Shown piece by piece: positions 10,717 through 20,697 of a stretch of 24,235 nucleotides of DNA (within the stretch, counting starts at the first letter, position 1; every line of letters begins with the position of its first letter). A program made the position numbers and the translations under genes. The notes beneath the pieces were generated by a model. It saw only the letters and a program-made list of their open reading frames with translations. It made no database searches and was not told the origin of the DNA. The DNA comes from Utricularia gibba (lineage: Eukaryota; Streptophyta; Magnoliopsida; Lamiales; Lentibulariaceae): the NCBI GenBank assembly GCA_002189035.1, contig NEEC01000347.1, forward strand, positions 1-24,235, written 5' to 3'.

Positions 10717-12175
10717 ATGAGTAACGGAGAGCTTCTTCAAATCGAACCGCTCGAGCTTCAATTTCCTTGTGATTTCTTTCTCTTGTTTTTTTCCTTTGCC
10801 GTGGGCTTCTTTTTTTTTTTTTTTTTTTTGAAGTTTTGATTGTCGATTTGGAAGGATTCTTGTTTCGTGTTCAGTTTCGATATCTGTCGATTTTACTCGG
10901 TTGTCTGCCTTCTGGGCTTTGAATTTTCTTCCACGCGTCTAATTTTTTTTTTATCCAATTCTTTTTCCTTGGTGCGTTGAAAGTCGAATTGAAGAAGCAG
11001 ATCTCGTGTTCCCTGCAATTGATCAACAAATCGGATAATTATGTTGCATTCAAGGTATATGCTGCTGCTTCCTTCCTCAAGTTACGATTTTCAGCGTATT
11101 ATCCCTACGGTCAGACATGAGAAAATGTAAAGGAAGAGGAATTTTGCAATGCATTGTGTAGTATCTCCGTTTGATGATGATTGATGAACACGTTCCAGGT
11201 GAAAACAACTAACCCCAAAAAGTATTGCGTGACACCGAATACGGGAGTCGTCATTCCTCACTCTACATGTGATGTTGCAGGTAATGGATTTTTATTTCAT
11301 CCTTCCGCTTTTGCCTAAGAGGAACGCAGGACTCGGGGTGTATTCCACTCCGCAGTGCTAGTAATTTATGGTTTTCTGATTCATAATTTATGCCCTTCAG
11401 TTACAATGCAAGCACAAAAGGAGGCTCCTCCAGACATGCAGTGCAAGGATAAATTCCTCCTCCAGAGTGTCGTAGCTAGCCCTGGATCAACAGTAAAGGA
11501 TATTACTGCAGAAATGGCGTGTGGCTTGTCAGTGACCCTGATAAGTTGATTAGAGATGCGGGTTGATGTCCAAAAAAAAATGTTCTTTGACAAATGTTTA
11601 TGTCTTTTATCAGTTCAACAAAGAGTCTGGAAATCATGTTGATGAGAACAAGTTGAGAGTTGTGTATGTTCTCCACCTCCAAGGCCACCTTCTCCAGTTT
11701 ATGAGGGAGTGGAGGAAGGCTCAGACAATGGGGCAGCCTATCAGTATTCTGATTCTAATGCTGTGAGTCCTGGGATCTTTTCCTATCAGTATTGTACAAT
11801 TTTTAAATGTCATCAGTTTTGCAATGCATCACAATCTTCCCATCTCTTTTATAATTGCAGATGTTTAAAGCATTGGGTGAACAGAAGGGGACTACAACTG
11901 AGGTTACATCTGATACTATGATAGTGTTATTTCGAAGTTGCCTTAAAATTGAAAAATCCTTTTCTACTGGGGTTATAAGGAAGATGTTTTTATGTTCTCA
12001 TTATCTTAGCGAAAGCAGGAAAATAAATCTTGAGTTAATTCTACACAAGATGTTAGTAGGGATTCTCTTGTCCTGGTGGACTTCATTATCAAATATAATC
12101 GATGTTTTATGAAGAGTGGTATTGCTTTCTTGAGATGCTTTGTGCTGCTAATATTTCAAGGGCTACGTTACTTGA
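10717..12175 (+). pseudogene. VAP27-type vesicle-associated protein, truncated copy
   Basis: Exon positions parallel the intact copy at 18774-20697: 10717-10768, 10984-11054, 11199-11280, 11401-11516, 11614-11762 and 11861-11902. It encodes the MSP domain (ELKKQISCSLQLINKSDNY, VKTTNPKKYCV, TMQAQKEAPPDMQCKDKF). Three faults are visible. The donor after AEM is gcgtgt instead of gtgtgt. Two extra bases in VYVPPPRPP (about 11669) shift the frame. A net 21-base deletion removes the SSPRDSV region. The last two exons (coiled coil and membrane anchor) are absent because the copy ends at about 12175 against a cyclophilin fragment. It is probably not functional. Confidence 0.85.
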
Positions 12176-12206
12176 CATCTCCCAAGTTTGTGTGGAGCGT
12201 CACCGC
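12166..12206 (-). pseudogene. Orphan first exon of a cyclophilin (CYP18-1 type)
   Basis: On the minus strand the sequence encodes VTLHTNLGDVK followed by gtaacg, a usable donor. This is the N-terminus of PPIL3/CYP18-1 cyclophilins, normally preceded by Met-Ser. Here the two codons read AAG GCG, so the start is lost. The remaining cyclophilin exons sit about 7 kb away at 4640-5045 on the other strand. About 200 bases upstream (to about 12405) may be the old leader. Confidence 0.7.
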
Positions 12207-12473
12207 CTTGGGTGACCCAAATTGTTCGTGCAGCCAAAAACAGGATACATAATCAAGACTGAAAAATCGAAACATGCACCGACCTGTTCGACTGAACTCC
12301 CCACTCGCCGGAAAATAAAACTGGCATCCGTACCCACCGGACCTCGTCGAATTAACCTTGAAATAACAAGCTCCTGATTTGAAACGTTGAAAAGTAGTCA
12401 AACCCTAAATTAAAATATCCAATGCACATTATTTATTTTTAAATAAATAACAAAAATTGCAACACCCAAAGTA

Positions 12474-12568
12474 ATGGGCATTGAGCGAGATGAACGAATA
12501 TCGTTGCTCCTGATGTAAGGGAACAGTTTCGTCTGGGCGTCGAAAGCGGCGATGAACAAGTTGCCTTT
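12474..12568 (+). pseudogene. Short fragment of the FHA-gene last exon
   Basis: Matches 9264-9350 of the FHA gene: gggcattgagcgagatga, then the part encoding IVAPDVREQFRLGV and DEQV, with a few inserted bases. It carries GATGAACAAG like the antisense copy at 4041-4497 and unlike the gene (TATGAACAAG), so the two fragments are closer to each other. Confidence 0.7.
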
Positions 12569-13095
12569 TCGTTCACAACATCATTCCTCAAAAATAATAC
12601 ACAAAAACTCCATTCATAATTATCGGATTTGTTGATCAGTTGCAGGAAACACCAAGGAAAAAGAAGTTGATTAAAAAATTAGAAGGTAAACAACCAAATA
12701 AAGTTGGAAGAATTCTTCCAAATCGACAATCAAAACTTAGGAAAAAAAAACCCACGGCAAGGGATACAAAAATAAGAGGAGAAGGAAATTTCTAGGAAAG
12801 TGAAGCTGGAGCGGTTCGATCTGGAGGAGCCCTCCGTTACTCATTTTGTGACTGTGAGAGATTCGTGGACAGAGAATTGACGAAAACAACGACTTTTCCG
12901 GCTGCGGTAGCGGATACCGTCTCGCAATTCGAGAGAAATAACGGAGAGGGAAGAAAAGAAAAGATCTGGTTTCCCCTACGGCCACAATCGCCCGTTTTAA
13001 ATATTGCCTTTTTTAAACAACCTTTTTTTTCCAAAATTATTCCTCAAAAAATAGTACACAAAAATTCCATTCATAATTTTTAATTAAACATTACA
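12569..13095 (-). pseudogene. Inverted VAP27 5' fragment with exon 1
   Basis: Minus strand: leader, then ATG at 12844-12842 opening MSNGGLLQIEPLQLHFP. The exon 1 donor (CCTTgt in the other copies) reads CCTAGA, so splicing is lost. Intron 1 follows, then about 30 bases of exon 2 are deleted. The fragment breaks off at aattatg, where M 3' flank takes over (about 12570-12620). It lies 320 bases from the stop of the M gene at 13164, the same spacing as in the other cassettes. Confidence 0.75.
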
Positions 13096-13163
13096 AAATG
13101 ATACAAAATATTATACATCAAACACGCGTTCACACAGTGTACAATGCTCTTAACAGTGTTGTT

Positions 13164-13837
13164 TTATATACGATAAAAAGAAAAGCAGCTTCGATCACAC
13201 ACCATCAGTAGCCTGCGCGGCGGTGGTGGTGCCACGATGTCGGGATTAGTTTCAGTTTCTCCGGCGGAGTCACGGCGGAGGAGATTCCAGTTATCCCAAT
13301 TCGCTACAACAATCAGAGCAATAGAGAGAGAAACTGCTGGAATGAAAGAGAAACGCGTAGGCATGAAAAACGCGAGGAACGCAAAGAGAGCAAAGGCAGC
13401 GGAGGCGGAAGCAGCAGCGTAAAAAAGGCGCCCGTTTCTCCTCTGAGGGTAAATGATGGCGAGAATGTGTAGAGTTGAATACACAAAGAGAGACGTCAGG
13501 AAGATCTGTTGCACACCGTTCAGGTTCGTCTTGTCGCGTACAAGTGTTAGGAGAAATATCGCGACGGGGATGATGGTTTTGGTGAGAAATTTAAAAATCT
13601 CCATCAGCTTCTCCGTCTTGGAGCTCGTAGTATCGGAGAAGATGGTGGCGTGGACTATCGCGGGGGAAGGTTCGGCCTGCACGGAGAAGTTGATGAAGAT
13701 GTGGTGCCTGGTGAAATGGGGGATGTCATTTTCGTTTCACACAGAAACTGAGCTAACTGTAAGTGATCAGAAACATACCTTGCCGCGAACGAGGGTTCCG
13801 CCGAGCCATAACCGCGTGCGTTCTGGAAAGCGGCCAT
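13164..13837 (-). CDS. M-family small multi-pass membrane protein (best-preserved copy)
   Basis: I do not recognise this family. Two exons: 13837-13779 (ATG, MAAFQNARGYGSAEPSFA) and 13707-13164, joined across a 71-base intron (gtatgt...caccag) that splits an Arg codon. The product is about 200 residues. Visible parts are a short N-terminus, then HHIFINFSVQ, a TEKLMEIFKFLTK helix, and about four hydrophobic segments: around FKFLTKTIIPVAIFLLTLV, IFLTSLFVYSTLHILAIIY, the alanine-rich FALFAFLAFF, and FIPAVSLSIALIVVAN. NWDNWNLLRRDS and a proline-rich acidic tail follow. Next to the copy at 17766, two extra bases (a GT repeat) remove the normal TGA, so nine new codons run to TAA. A TATA box lies upstream. 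It is probably a membrane protein of unknown role. Confidence 0.65.
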
Positions 13838-13871
13838 TGTCGGATGAGGATTGCTTCCTGGAGGGCGGGGG

Positions 13872-13879
13872 GATTTATA
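13872..13879 (-). promoter_or_regulatory. TATA box of the M gene
   Basis: The minus strand reads ccttataaatcc about 35-40 bases before the ATG at 13837. The M copy at 17766 has tatataaata at a like distance (about 17728-17737). The conserved position supports a core promoter with a very short leader. Confidence 0.5.
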
Positions 13880-15295
13880 AGGACCATTGAGGAAATTAGC
13901 CGATTTATTCAACCAGTGACGCATACGATCAACCTGTGACGCCTAATACCTTTCGATTTCACATCCACATTTTATTTCAACAAATAATGAAAAGTCTTTT
14001 TGGAGAAATCTTTTGTCTTATTAAACACCTTTTGATTTGACATCCTCATCTTTTTTCAATAAATAATGCATCCTCATCTTAGAACCTGTGAGAAAAAGCA
14101 TCATCTTAATCGTAGTAAACACTCTTTTTTTTTTTTTGGAGAAAAGTTAATACACCACTTAAACTATAATCTTCACTTATTTAAAGAGAGCGGCATTCAT
14201 ATGAGTTAAATAATTATTTATACTCAAATTTACCAATTAAAATTTTTTGTCTTTTTTTTTAAAAAAAATTGAAATCATCATTGCTTTCGTCATTAATTTA
14301 TTCAACATAAAAGAATAAATTTTAGGACTACTTTATACATAAAGTGAAGAATAAGTTAATGGTAAAAATACGGTCAAAATGTTAAAATAATAAATTCAAA
14401 TAGAAAGTTTACATTTTTGGAATGTACAAGAATTACGTCAATACACATAAAACCAATCATATGATTAATAATTGTATTTTTTGGAATTATTTAATTTTTA
14501 TAATAACTTAGGACCATATTTGTAGTTTTAATAAAAATAATAATAAAATAAAGATACTCACCGTGTTTGTACCTGTGGCTATGTTTTGCAACCATTTTCA
14601 TTCTCAAAATGAGAAATTACCAGTTTTGCAAAACAGACATGTTTTCATTTTTTAAAATGAAAATTTTTATAAAAAAATAAATGAAAAATGATACTCATTC
14701 TAACATGATCGTTTTTCTAATAATATCATTATTTCATTTTTTTATTTTTATAATTTGGTGAATTAAAATTTATTTTTTTTATGTAAATTCTTATTTTAAT
14801 ATTGATTTCTCATTTTGTAATACAACATATTTTCATTATGTAATCTTTTTTTAAAGTTACATAACAACAATTTATTTCATTTATCATTCTTATTTAGTTT
14901 ATACCTTATTGGTTTCCGTGCGGTCGTCCCCGACGGTGTACGAGACGTGGGACCCCTATCGCCCCAAGAAAAATTTCTGCACCTAACATCCATTAATGTT
15001 GTGACGGTGGATTGGAATCATGACATTTCACCAAAACTAAAAAAAGTGAATATTAATAAAAAATATATTATATTAAGTCTAGGATGTATTTGTTAAGATT
15101 TAGTTCAGGAACTTTTATTATTAGCTATTACAAACTATGTATTATCAAAATATCACTCAATCATAACATATGAATAAAATTATTTATTTTCAAATTGAAG
15201 AACATGGAGTGTTTTTTATATAAATAGAAATCACTCTAATACATCATTAAAATTTATTTCTTAAATTGAATGCAAACTTGAAAGAAGTTTATTCA

Positions 15296-15316
15296 AGGAT
15301 AGGATAGGATAGGATA
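15296..15316 (+). repeat. AGGAT pentanucleotide microsatellite
   Basis: About four tandem units of aggat are visible by eye. Confidence 0.8.
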
Positions 15317-15338
15317 AAATCAGCGTTCCAATGCGGGG

Positions 15339-15507
15339 CCCTTTCTTTTAGTGGACCCCAACCAACTCCTCCAACCGTTGGAGTCCAACGTGGAAACAAA
15401 ATGGCGAGGGCAAGTCACTGTTGATCATCGGGGCCCATAACTTCTCGAACTAATCAACGCCACTTAAGTGGATCCTTTCTTTTAGTGGACCCCACGCAAC
15501 CCCTCCA
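15339..15507 (+). repeat. Direct repeat with a ctttcttttagtggacccc core
   Basis: Two copies, about 15340-15382 and 15475-15507, share the core and continue into a similar ccaac(t/c)cctccaa sequence. They are about 134 bases apart. Origin unknown. Confidence 0.6.
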
Positions 15508-15750
15508 AGTTATTAATGTAAAATAATACATAAGATTGTTTATTGACATCTAAATTCATGAAAAATAAATAATTAAATAAACATAATTTAATATTTTAAT
15601 AACATTATCTATTTACCAAAGCAAAATAGAGGAGTACATCTATTTAACCAATTTTTTATCCACGTCATCTATTTTGGTTTTCAAAATATAGAGCCGCGTG
15701 AGGCTACGCAGTCCGACGTCACTCCTGGTCATCTGGCCCCACAGTAGCAC

Positions 15751-15811
15751 CTTGGGAGCCGAACCAGGGTTCCGCCATGCCGTAGCCCCGTGCGTTCTGG
15801 AAGGCGGCCAT
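15751..15811 (-). pseudogene. M exon-1 relic
   Basis: The minus strand reads MAAFQNARGYGMAEPWFG from an ATG at 15811, clearly M exon 1, and ends at a gtgcta donor-like site. It is 61 bases instead of 59, which would shift the frame. No exon 2 follows; the sequence beyond about 15700 is unrelated AT-rich DNA. Confidence 0.75.
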
Positions 15812-15829
15812 TCGGCGGGAAGGGGTAAC

Positions 15830-17507
15830 ATAGTGGGCAAGGCGGCCCAATCATCTACGGATCTATCTTTTTGTCCAATTTCTCGGTATGGAATTGTAAG
15901 GTTTTATGGTGTTCTAAACAGTATTCGAATTCTGATATTGGGACAGATTGAACTCTTCTATTCAATTATCCTCGTGTTCCTATATCTCTTCTCCCCTTAC
16001 CTGCATCTGCATCTGTCAGCGCGGGCATTTATCAAATAGGATTATTTACACAATTTTACAAATAACACAAACCTATCATTTTACTTGGGATTATTTACAC
16101 AATTTTCATGTTTGAAATTGATTCTCGTTTTCACTTAATTGCACTCGTTCACATTCAATGAACAATCACACCCAATAACAATAAGGACATGGCACTGATA
16201 AAACTCAGTAATATAACATTCAGTAATATACTTCAAAAGTGGAACATCTCATAACACCCGATCAAACCTTACAATCCATTTAAAAATAAGAACAAATTGT
16301 TGCAATCTCTTAGAAACTGTAACACCCTTCAAAAACCACTTGAAATTCCAAAAAATGGACAATGAATTTGTTAAAAATAATAGTTATCACTTTTGTGAAT
16401 TAGATGCACAAGAATCGATGATATGTTGTATAAATAGTTTATAAATGCATCAAACATAAGTAATGATAATGCATGAATCGTAAAGAATGTTACACCACAT
16501 TCACTAGGATAAAAAGCAAACTTGTTAATGTTCCATTTCAGGTAAACATGTACAATAAACAATTGATTAAATTACCAAATAAAAAAAATTACAGAGTTGA
16601 AGTATGTTACTGAAGAGGAATTGGATGTAAGGAGATCAACACACAAAGTGTAACGTCTACCAGATTACGCATATTCATTAGTCAAGCAAATTGTTGCAGA
16701 TTTCTTTAATAGTAAAAGGTTTTCTTGTGAATATACACACGTTGATTAAGGAAGCATCCTGGATATCACCCAAAATGGAGTTCCCTTTAACGTATAAGTC
16801 AACGCAAAGTGAGAGTCGAAAAAATTGGACGCGATTTTAATAAAGGTTGAGGGTTGGTGCAGAGTGGACAACAAACATTAAAATTCGTAATGCATATTAT
16901 AAAGTTTCATGACATTCTCCTTATTTTAATGAATGATATCACGATATTGTAAACAAATTTGGGCCAATTTCCTATCATATTTAAAAAAGAATTGCATATT
17001 CGTGATTGTATATTGTTTGTGAATACCATAAGAAAAATTATACTATTATATTATATTATAAAATATCCATTAAATATAATGCTATTTTTGGGTTTAGCCA
17101 CGCCCAATCTACAATTATATCTCTCCCATAAAATTGATTGGGCCTCCTCTGTTTTTTAAATTTTTAATTCAAATTATGTAGAATATAGTCAGTTTTAAAA
17201 TTATATGAATAGAATTGATTTAAGATTGTAAAATTATTTTATAAGATAACATAAAATTATATTGATTTTAATAAAATAAAAGATATATTATAAAATTTAA
17301 TATATTAAATTATTGTATAATTTAATATTATAATATAAATGTATTTTTAGAATAGATAAAAATTGAATAATATAATTTTTAGAATTAATCTCTTATTTAA
17401 TCTTTAAAATAAAAATTCAATAAATTTAATAATTTCTAAAATTAATTATAAGATTTAAATTTCTAATTTTAGAATCTTAAGAAATTAAATATAGTTCCTT
17501 CAAAAAA
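15830..17507. other. AT-rich spacer, no gene seen
   Basis: No gene is supported; the short open frames lack splice or homology support. A 19-base string, ggattatttacacaatttt, occurs near 16038 and again near 16089. From about 17160 to 17500 the sequence is almost pure A/T with tatt/aatt runs. Confidence 0.5.
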
Positions 17508-17616
17508 TTTATAACACAAAACCGAACCATGGTTAGAAATATAATTTCAAAATTGAGTGCCTGGAACACGGTTTATAACACAAAACCGAACCATGGTTAG
17601 AAATATAATTTCAAAA
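17508..17616 (+). repeat. 45-bp direct repeat pair
   Basis: An identical 45-base unit containing aaaccgaaccatggttag occurs at 17508-17552 and 17572-17616, separated by 19 bases. Part of the unit (ccgaacca) recurs once more just after the second copy, as ccgaaccacggttt. It lies 150-250 bases before the M copy start at 17766. Confidence 0.85.
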
Positions 17617-17765
17617 CCGAACCACGGTTTGGCTGCCTGTGTGGAAAAAGTGGGCCCTCTGTGTACAATTACCGAAATAGCCAAGAAATGATCAGCCTCC
17701 TGATCGTGATTCCTGAATCCCCCCCTCTTATATAAATATCCTCCTCCCCTCTTACATAAACCGGA

Positions 17766-18430
17766 ATGGCTGCTTACCAGGACGCACGCGGCTAAGGCAC
17801 GGCGGAACCCTCGTTCGCGCCAAGGTATGAAACCGAAACAATTGTTCCTGTTCACTTACAGTTAGCTCAGTATCTTTGTGAAACGACAATGAAATTCTTC
17901 ATGTCACCAGGCACCACATCCTCATCAATTTCTCCGTGCCAGGCCAAACCTTCGCCGGGACAGTCCACGCCACCATCTTCTCCGATTCTACGACCTCCAT
18001 GACGGAGAAGCTGATTGAGATTTTCAAATTTCTCACCAAATCCATATTCCCCGTCGCGACTTCTCTTCTCCTCACCTTTCTACACGACAAGACGAACCTG
18101 AACAGTGTTCCTGTGCTGTGGATCTTCCTCACGTCTCTCTTTGTGTATTCAACTCTACACATTCTCACCATCATTTACCCCCACTGGAAAAAAGAGCGCC
18201 TTTTTTACGGAGCTGCTTCCGCCTCTGCTGCCTTTGCTCTCTTCGCGTTCCTCGCGTTCTTCATGCCTACGCGTTTCTCTTTCATTCCAGCTGTTGTTCT
18301 CTCTATTGCTCTGATTGTTGCAGTGAATTGGGATAACTGGAATCTCCTTCGCCGCGACTCCGCCGGAGAAACTGAAGCTAATTCCGACATCCAGGCACCG
18401 CCGCCGCCGCGCAGGCTACTGATGGTGTGA
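17766..18430 (+). pseudogene. M-family membrane protein gene with a nonsense codon in exon 1
   Basis: Exon 1 is 17766-17824 and exon 2 is 17911-18430, joined across an 86-base intron (gtatga...caccag) with the same splice phase as the 13164-13837 copy. Exon 2 is fully open and retains the ancestral stop after RRLLMV. Its features are TEKLIEIFKFLTKS, FLTSLFVYSTLHIL, the alanine-rich segment, and NWDNWNLLRRDS. Codon 10 of exon 1 is TAA (17793-17795) where the other copies have TAT or TAC, so the full protein is not made unless initiation occurs elsewhere. VAP27 copy 2 begins 344 bases downstream. A single nonsense change in an otherwise intact gene suggests recent loss, or a non-ATG or internal start. 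Confidence 0.65.
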
Positions 18431-18773
18431 TCGGAGCTGTGGTTTTCTTTTTATCATAAATAAATTAACGACTGTTAACAGCCTTATACACTGAGAGTGA
18501 ACGCGTGTTTGATGTATAATATCTACCATTTCGCAATGTTTAACTACAAATTATGAATGGAGTTTTTGTGTATTATTTTTCAGGAATAATGTTGCAAAAG
18601 AAAATATAATTTTGGAAAAAGGTTGTTAAAAAAAAGCAATGTTTAAAAGGGGAGATTCTGGTGGTTGGAAAACCAGATCTCTTCTTCCTGTTCTGTTATT
18701 TCTCTCGAATTGTGCGCCGGGATCCGCCACCGCTGCCGGAAAAAGTCATTTTTTCGTCAATTTTCTGTCAGAA

Positions 18774-20697
18774 ATGAGTAACGGAGAGCTTCTCCAGATC
18801 GAACCGCTCGAGCTTCAATTTCCTTGTAATTTCTTTCCCTTGTTTTTTTATACCTCGCCGTGGGTTTTTTTTTTTTTTTTTTGAAGTTTTGATTGCCGAT
18901 TTGGAAGGATTCTTGTTTCGTGTTCATTTTCGATATCTGCCGATTTTATTCGGTTGTCTGCCTTCTGGGCTTTGAATTTTCTTCCACGCGTCTAATTTTT
19001 TTTTATCCAATTCTTTTTCCTTGGTGTGTTGAAAGTCGAATTGAAGAAGCAGATCTCGTGTTCCCTGCAATTGATCAACAAATCGGATAATTATGTTGCA
19101 TTCAAGGTATCATGCTGCTGCTTCCTTCCTCAATGTTATGATTTTCAGCGTATTATCCCTACGGTCAGACGTGAGATAATGTAAAGGAGGAATTTTGCGA
19201 TGACATTGTGTAGTATCTCCGTTTCATGATGATTTGATGAACCCGTTCCAGGTGAAAACAACTAACCCCAAAAAGTATTGCGTGAGACCGAATACGGGAG
19301 TCGTCATTCCTCACTCTACATGTGATGTTGTAGGTAATGGATTTTTATTTCATCCTTCCGCTTTCGCCTAAGAGGAACGGAGGACTCGCGGTGTATTCCG
19401 ATCCGCAGTGCTAGTAATTTATGGTTTTCTGATTCATAATTTATGCCCTTCAGTTACAATGCAAGCACAAAAGGAGGCTCCTCCAGACATGCAGTGCAAG
19501 GATAAATTTCTCCTCCAGAGTGTCGTAGCTAGCCCTGGATCAACAGTAAAGGATATTACTGCAGAAATGGTGTGTGGCTTGTCAGTGACCTTGATAAGTT
19601 GATTAGAGTTGCGGGTTGATGTTAAAAAAAAAAATGTTCTTTGACCAGTGTTTACATCTTTTATCAGTTCAACAAAGAGTCTGGAAACCATGTTGATGAG
19701 AACAAGTTGAGAGTTGTGTATGTTCCACCTCCAAGGCCACCTTCTCCAGTTTATGAGGGAGTGGAGGAAGGCTCCTCACCGCGTGACTCTGTGTCGGACA
19801 ATGGGGCAGCCTATCAATATTCTGATTCTAATGCTGTGAGTCGTGGGATCTTTTATTTGTTTGAATGGATTGTACAATTCTTAAATGTCATCAGTTTTGT
19901 AATGCATCACAATCTTCCCATCTCTTTTATTATTGCAGATGTTTAAAGCATTGGGTGAACAGAAGGAAACCACAACTGAGGTTAAGTCTGATACTATGAT
20001 AGTGTTATTTCGAAGTTGCCTTAAAATTGAAAAATCCTTTTCTTCTGGTACTATAAAGAAGATGTTTTTATGTTCTCATTATCTAAGCGAAAGCAGGAAA
20101 ATAAACCTTGAATTAATTCTATAGAAAAACACAAGATGTTAGCTAGAGATTCTCTTGCATCTCATGCAACCTGGTGGACTTCATTATCAAATATAATCGA
20201 TGTTTTATGAAGAGTTGTATTGCTTTCTTGAGATGCTTTGTGCTGCTAATATTTCAAGGGCCACATTACTTGATTCAAAGACTGGGTAATGCGCTAAGCA
20301 CTATGTAGAGGGAGACATAGAAAGAGTCAAGTTGGATGATAATTTCTCCTATTTTTCTGGTGAACGCTGAAGGGTCTTTTCCTCATCATTGTGTCGTTTC
20401 TCCCCCAAATTGCAGGGTCAGTCCTTGGTTTCCAACCTGACAGAGGAGAAGAGATCTGCTCTCCAGCTTAATCAGAAGCTCGAGCGGGAATTGGTAAGCA
20501 TTTCAGGATCATCCCAACAGCTTCTGAAATCTCAGTTTTCCCCATCCTCTTGTTCAATAACTTACCACACGGGGCATCATACCCCGCAGGAGGTGCTGAG
20601 GCGTCAAACCCGGAAAAGCAACGGCATTCCAGTCATCTATCTTGTGGTGGCCGCCCTGGCGGGTGTTTTGTTGGGGTACATCCTCAAGAGAGTGTGA
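18774..20697 (+). CDS. VAP27-type vesicle-associated protein (VAMP-associated, MSP domain)
   Basis: A tail-anchored ER protein of the plant VAP27 family; known members bridge ER and plasma membrane and bind FFAT-type motifs and cytoskeleton. Exons: 18774-18825, 19036-19106, 19252-19333, 19454-19569, 19668-19835, 19939-19980, 20416-20493, 20590-20697. All phases agree and give 238 residues, the usual family length. The MSP domain (about residues 8-125) holds LKKQISCSLQLINKSDNYVA, VKTTNPKKYCVRPNTG and TMQAQKEAPPDMQCKDKF. Then come a proline/serine linker (PPPRPPSP), a coiled coil (LTEEKRSALQLNQKLEREL), and a C-terminal membrane anchor (IPVIYLVVAALAGVLLGYIL) ending KRV. It is the only intact VAP27 copy here. 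Confidence 0.93.

Larger units (their letters stand above)
13900..15740. other. AT-rich spacer, no gene seen
   Basis: No coding sequence can be supported. Contents are long A/T runs, several small inverted repeats around 14580-14660 (ttttgcaaaac, ctcaaaatgag), an aggat microsatellite at about 15296-15316, and two copies of a ctttcttttagtggacccca string near 15340 and 15475. It may include old transposon remnants, but no terminal repeats or transposase were found. Confidence 0.5.

Noticed and set aside
14570-14700. MITE-like inverted motifs (ttttgcaaaac, ctcaaaatgag)
   Set aside because: No matching terminal repeats or target-site duplication could be seen, so no element is called.
13900-17500. 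Small open frames in the AT-rich spacer (for example 15698-16039, 16371-16562, 16959-17159)
   Set aside because: Low complexity, no conserved motifs and no splice context; 15698-16039 is read opposite to the M exon-1 relic.
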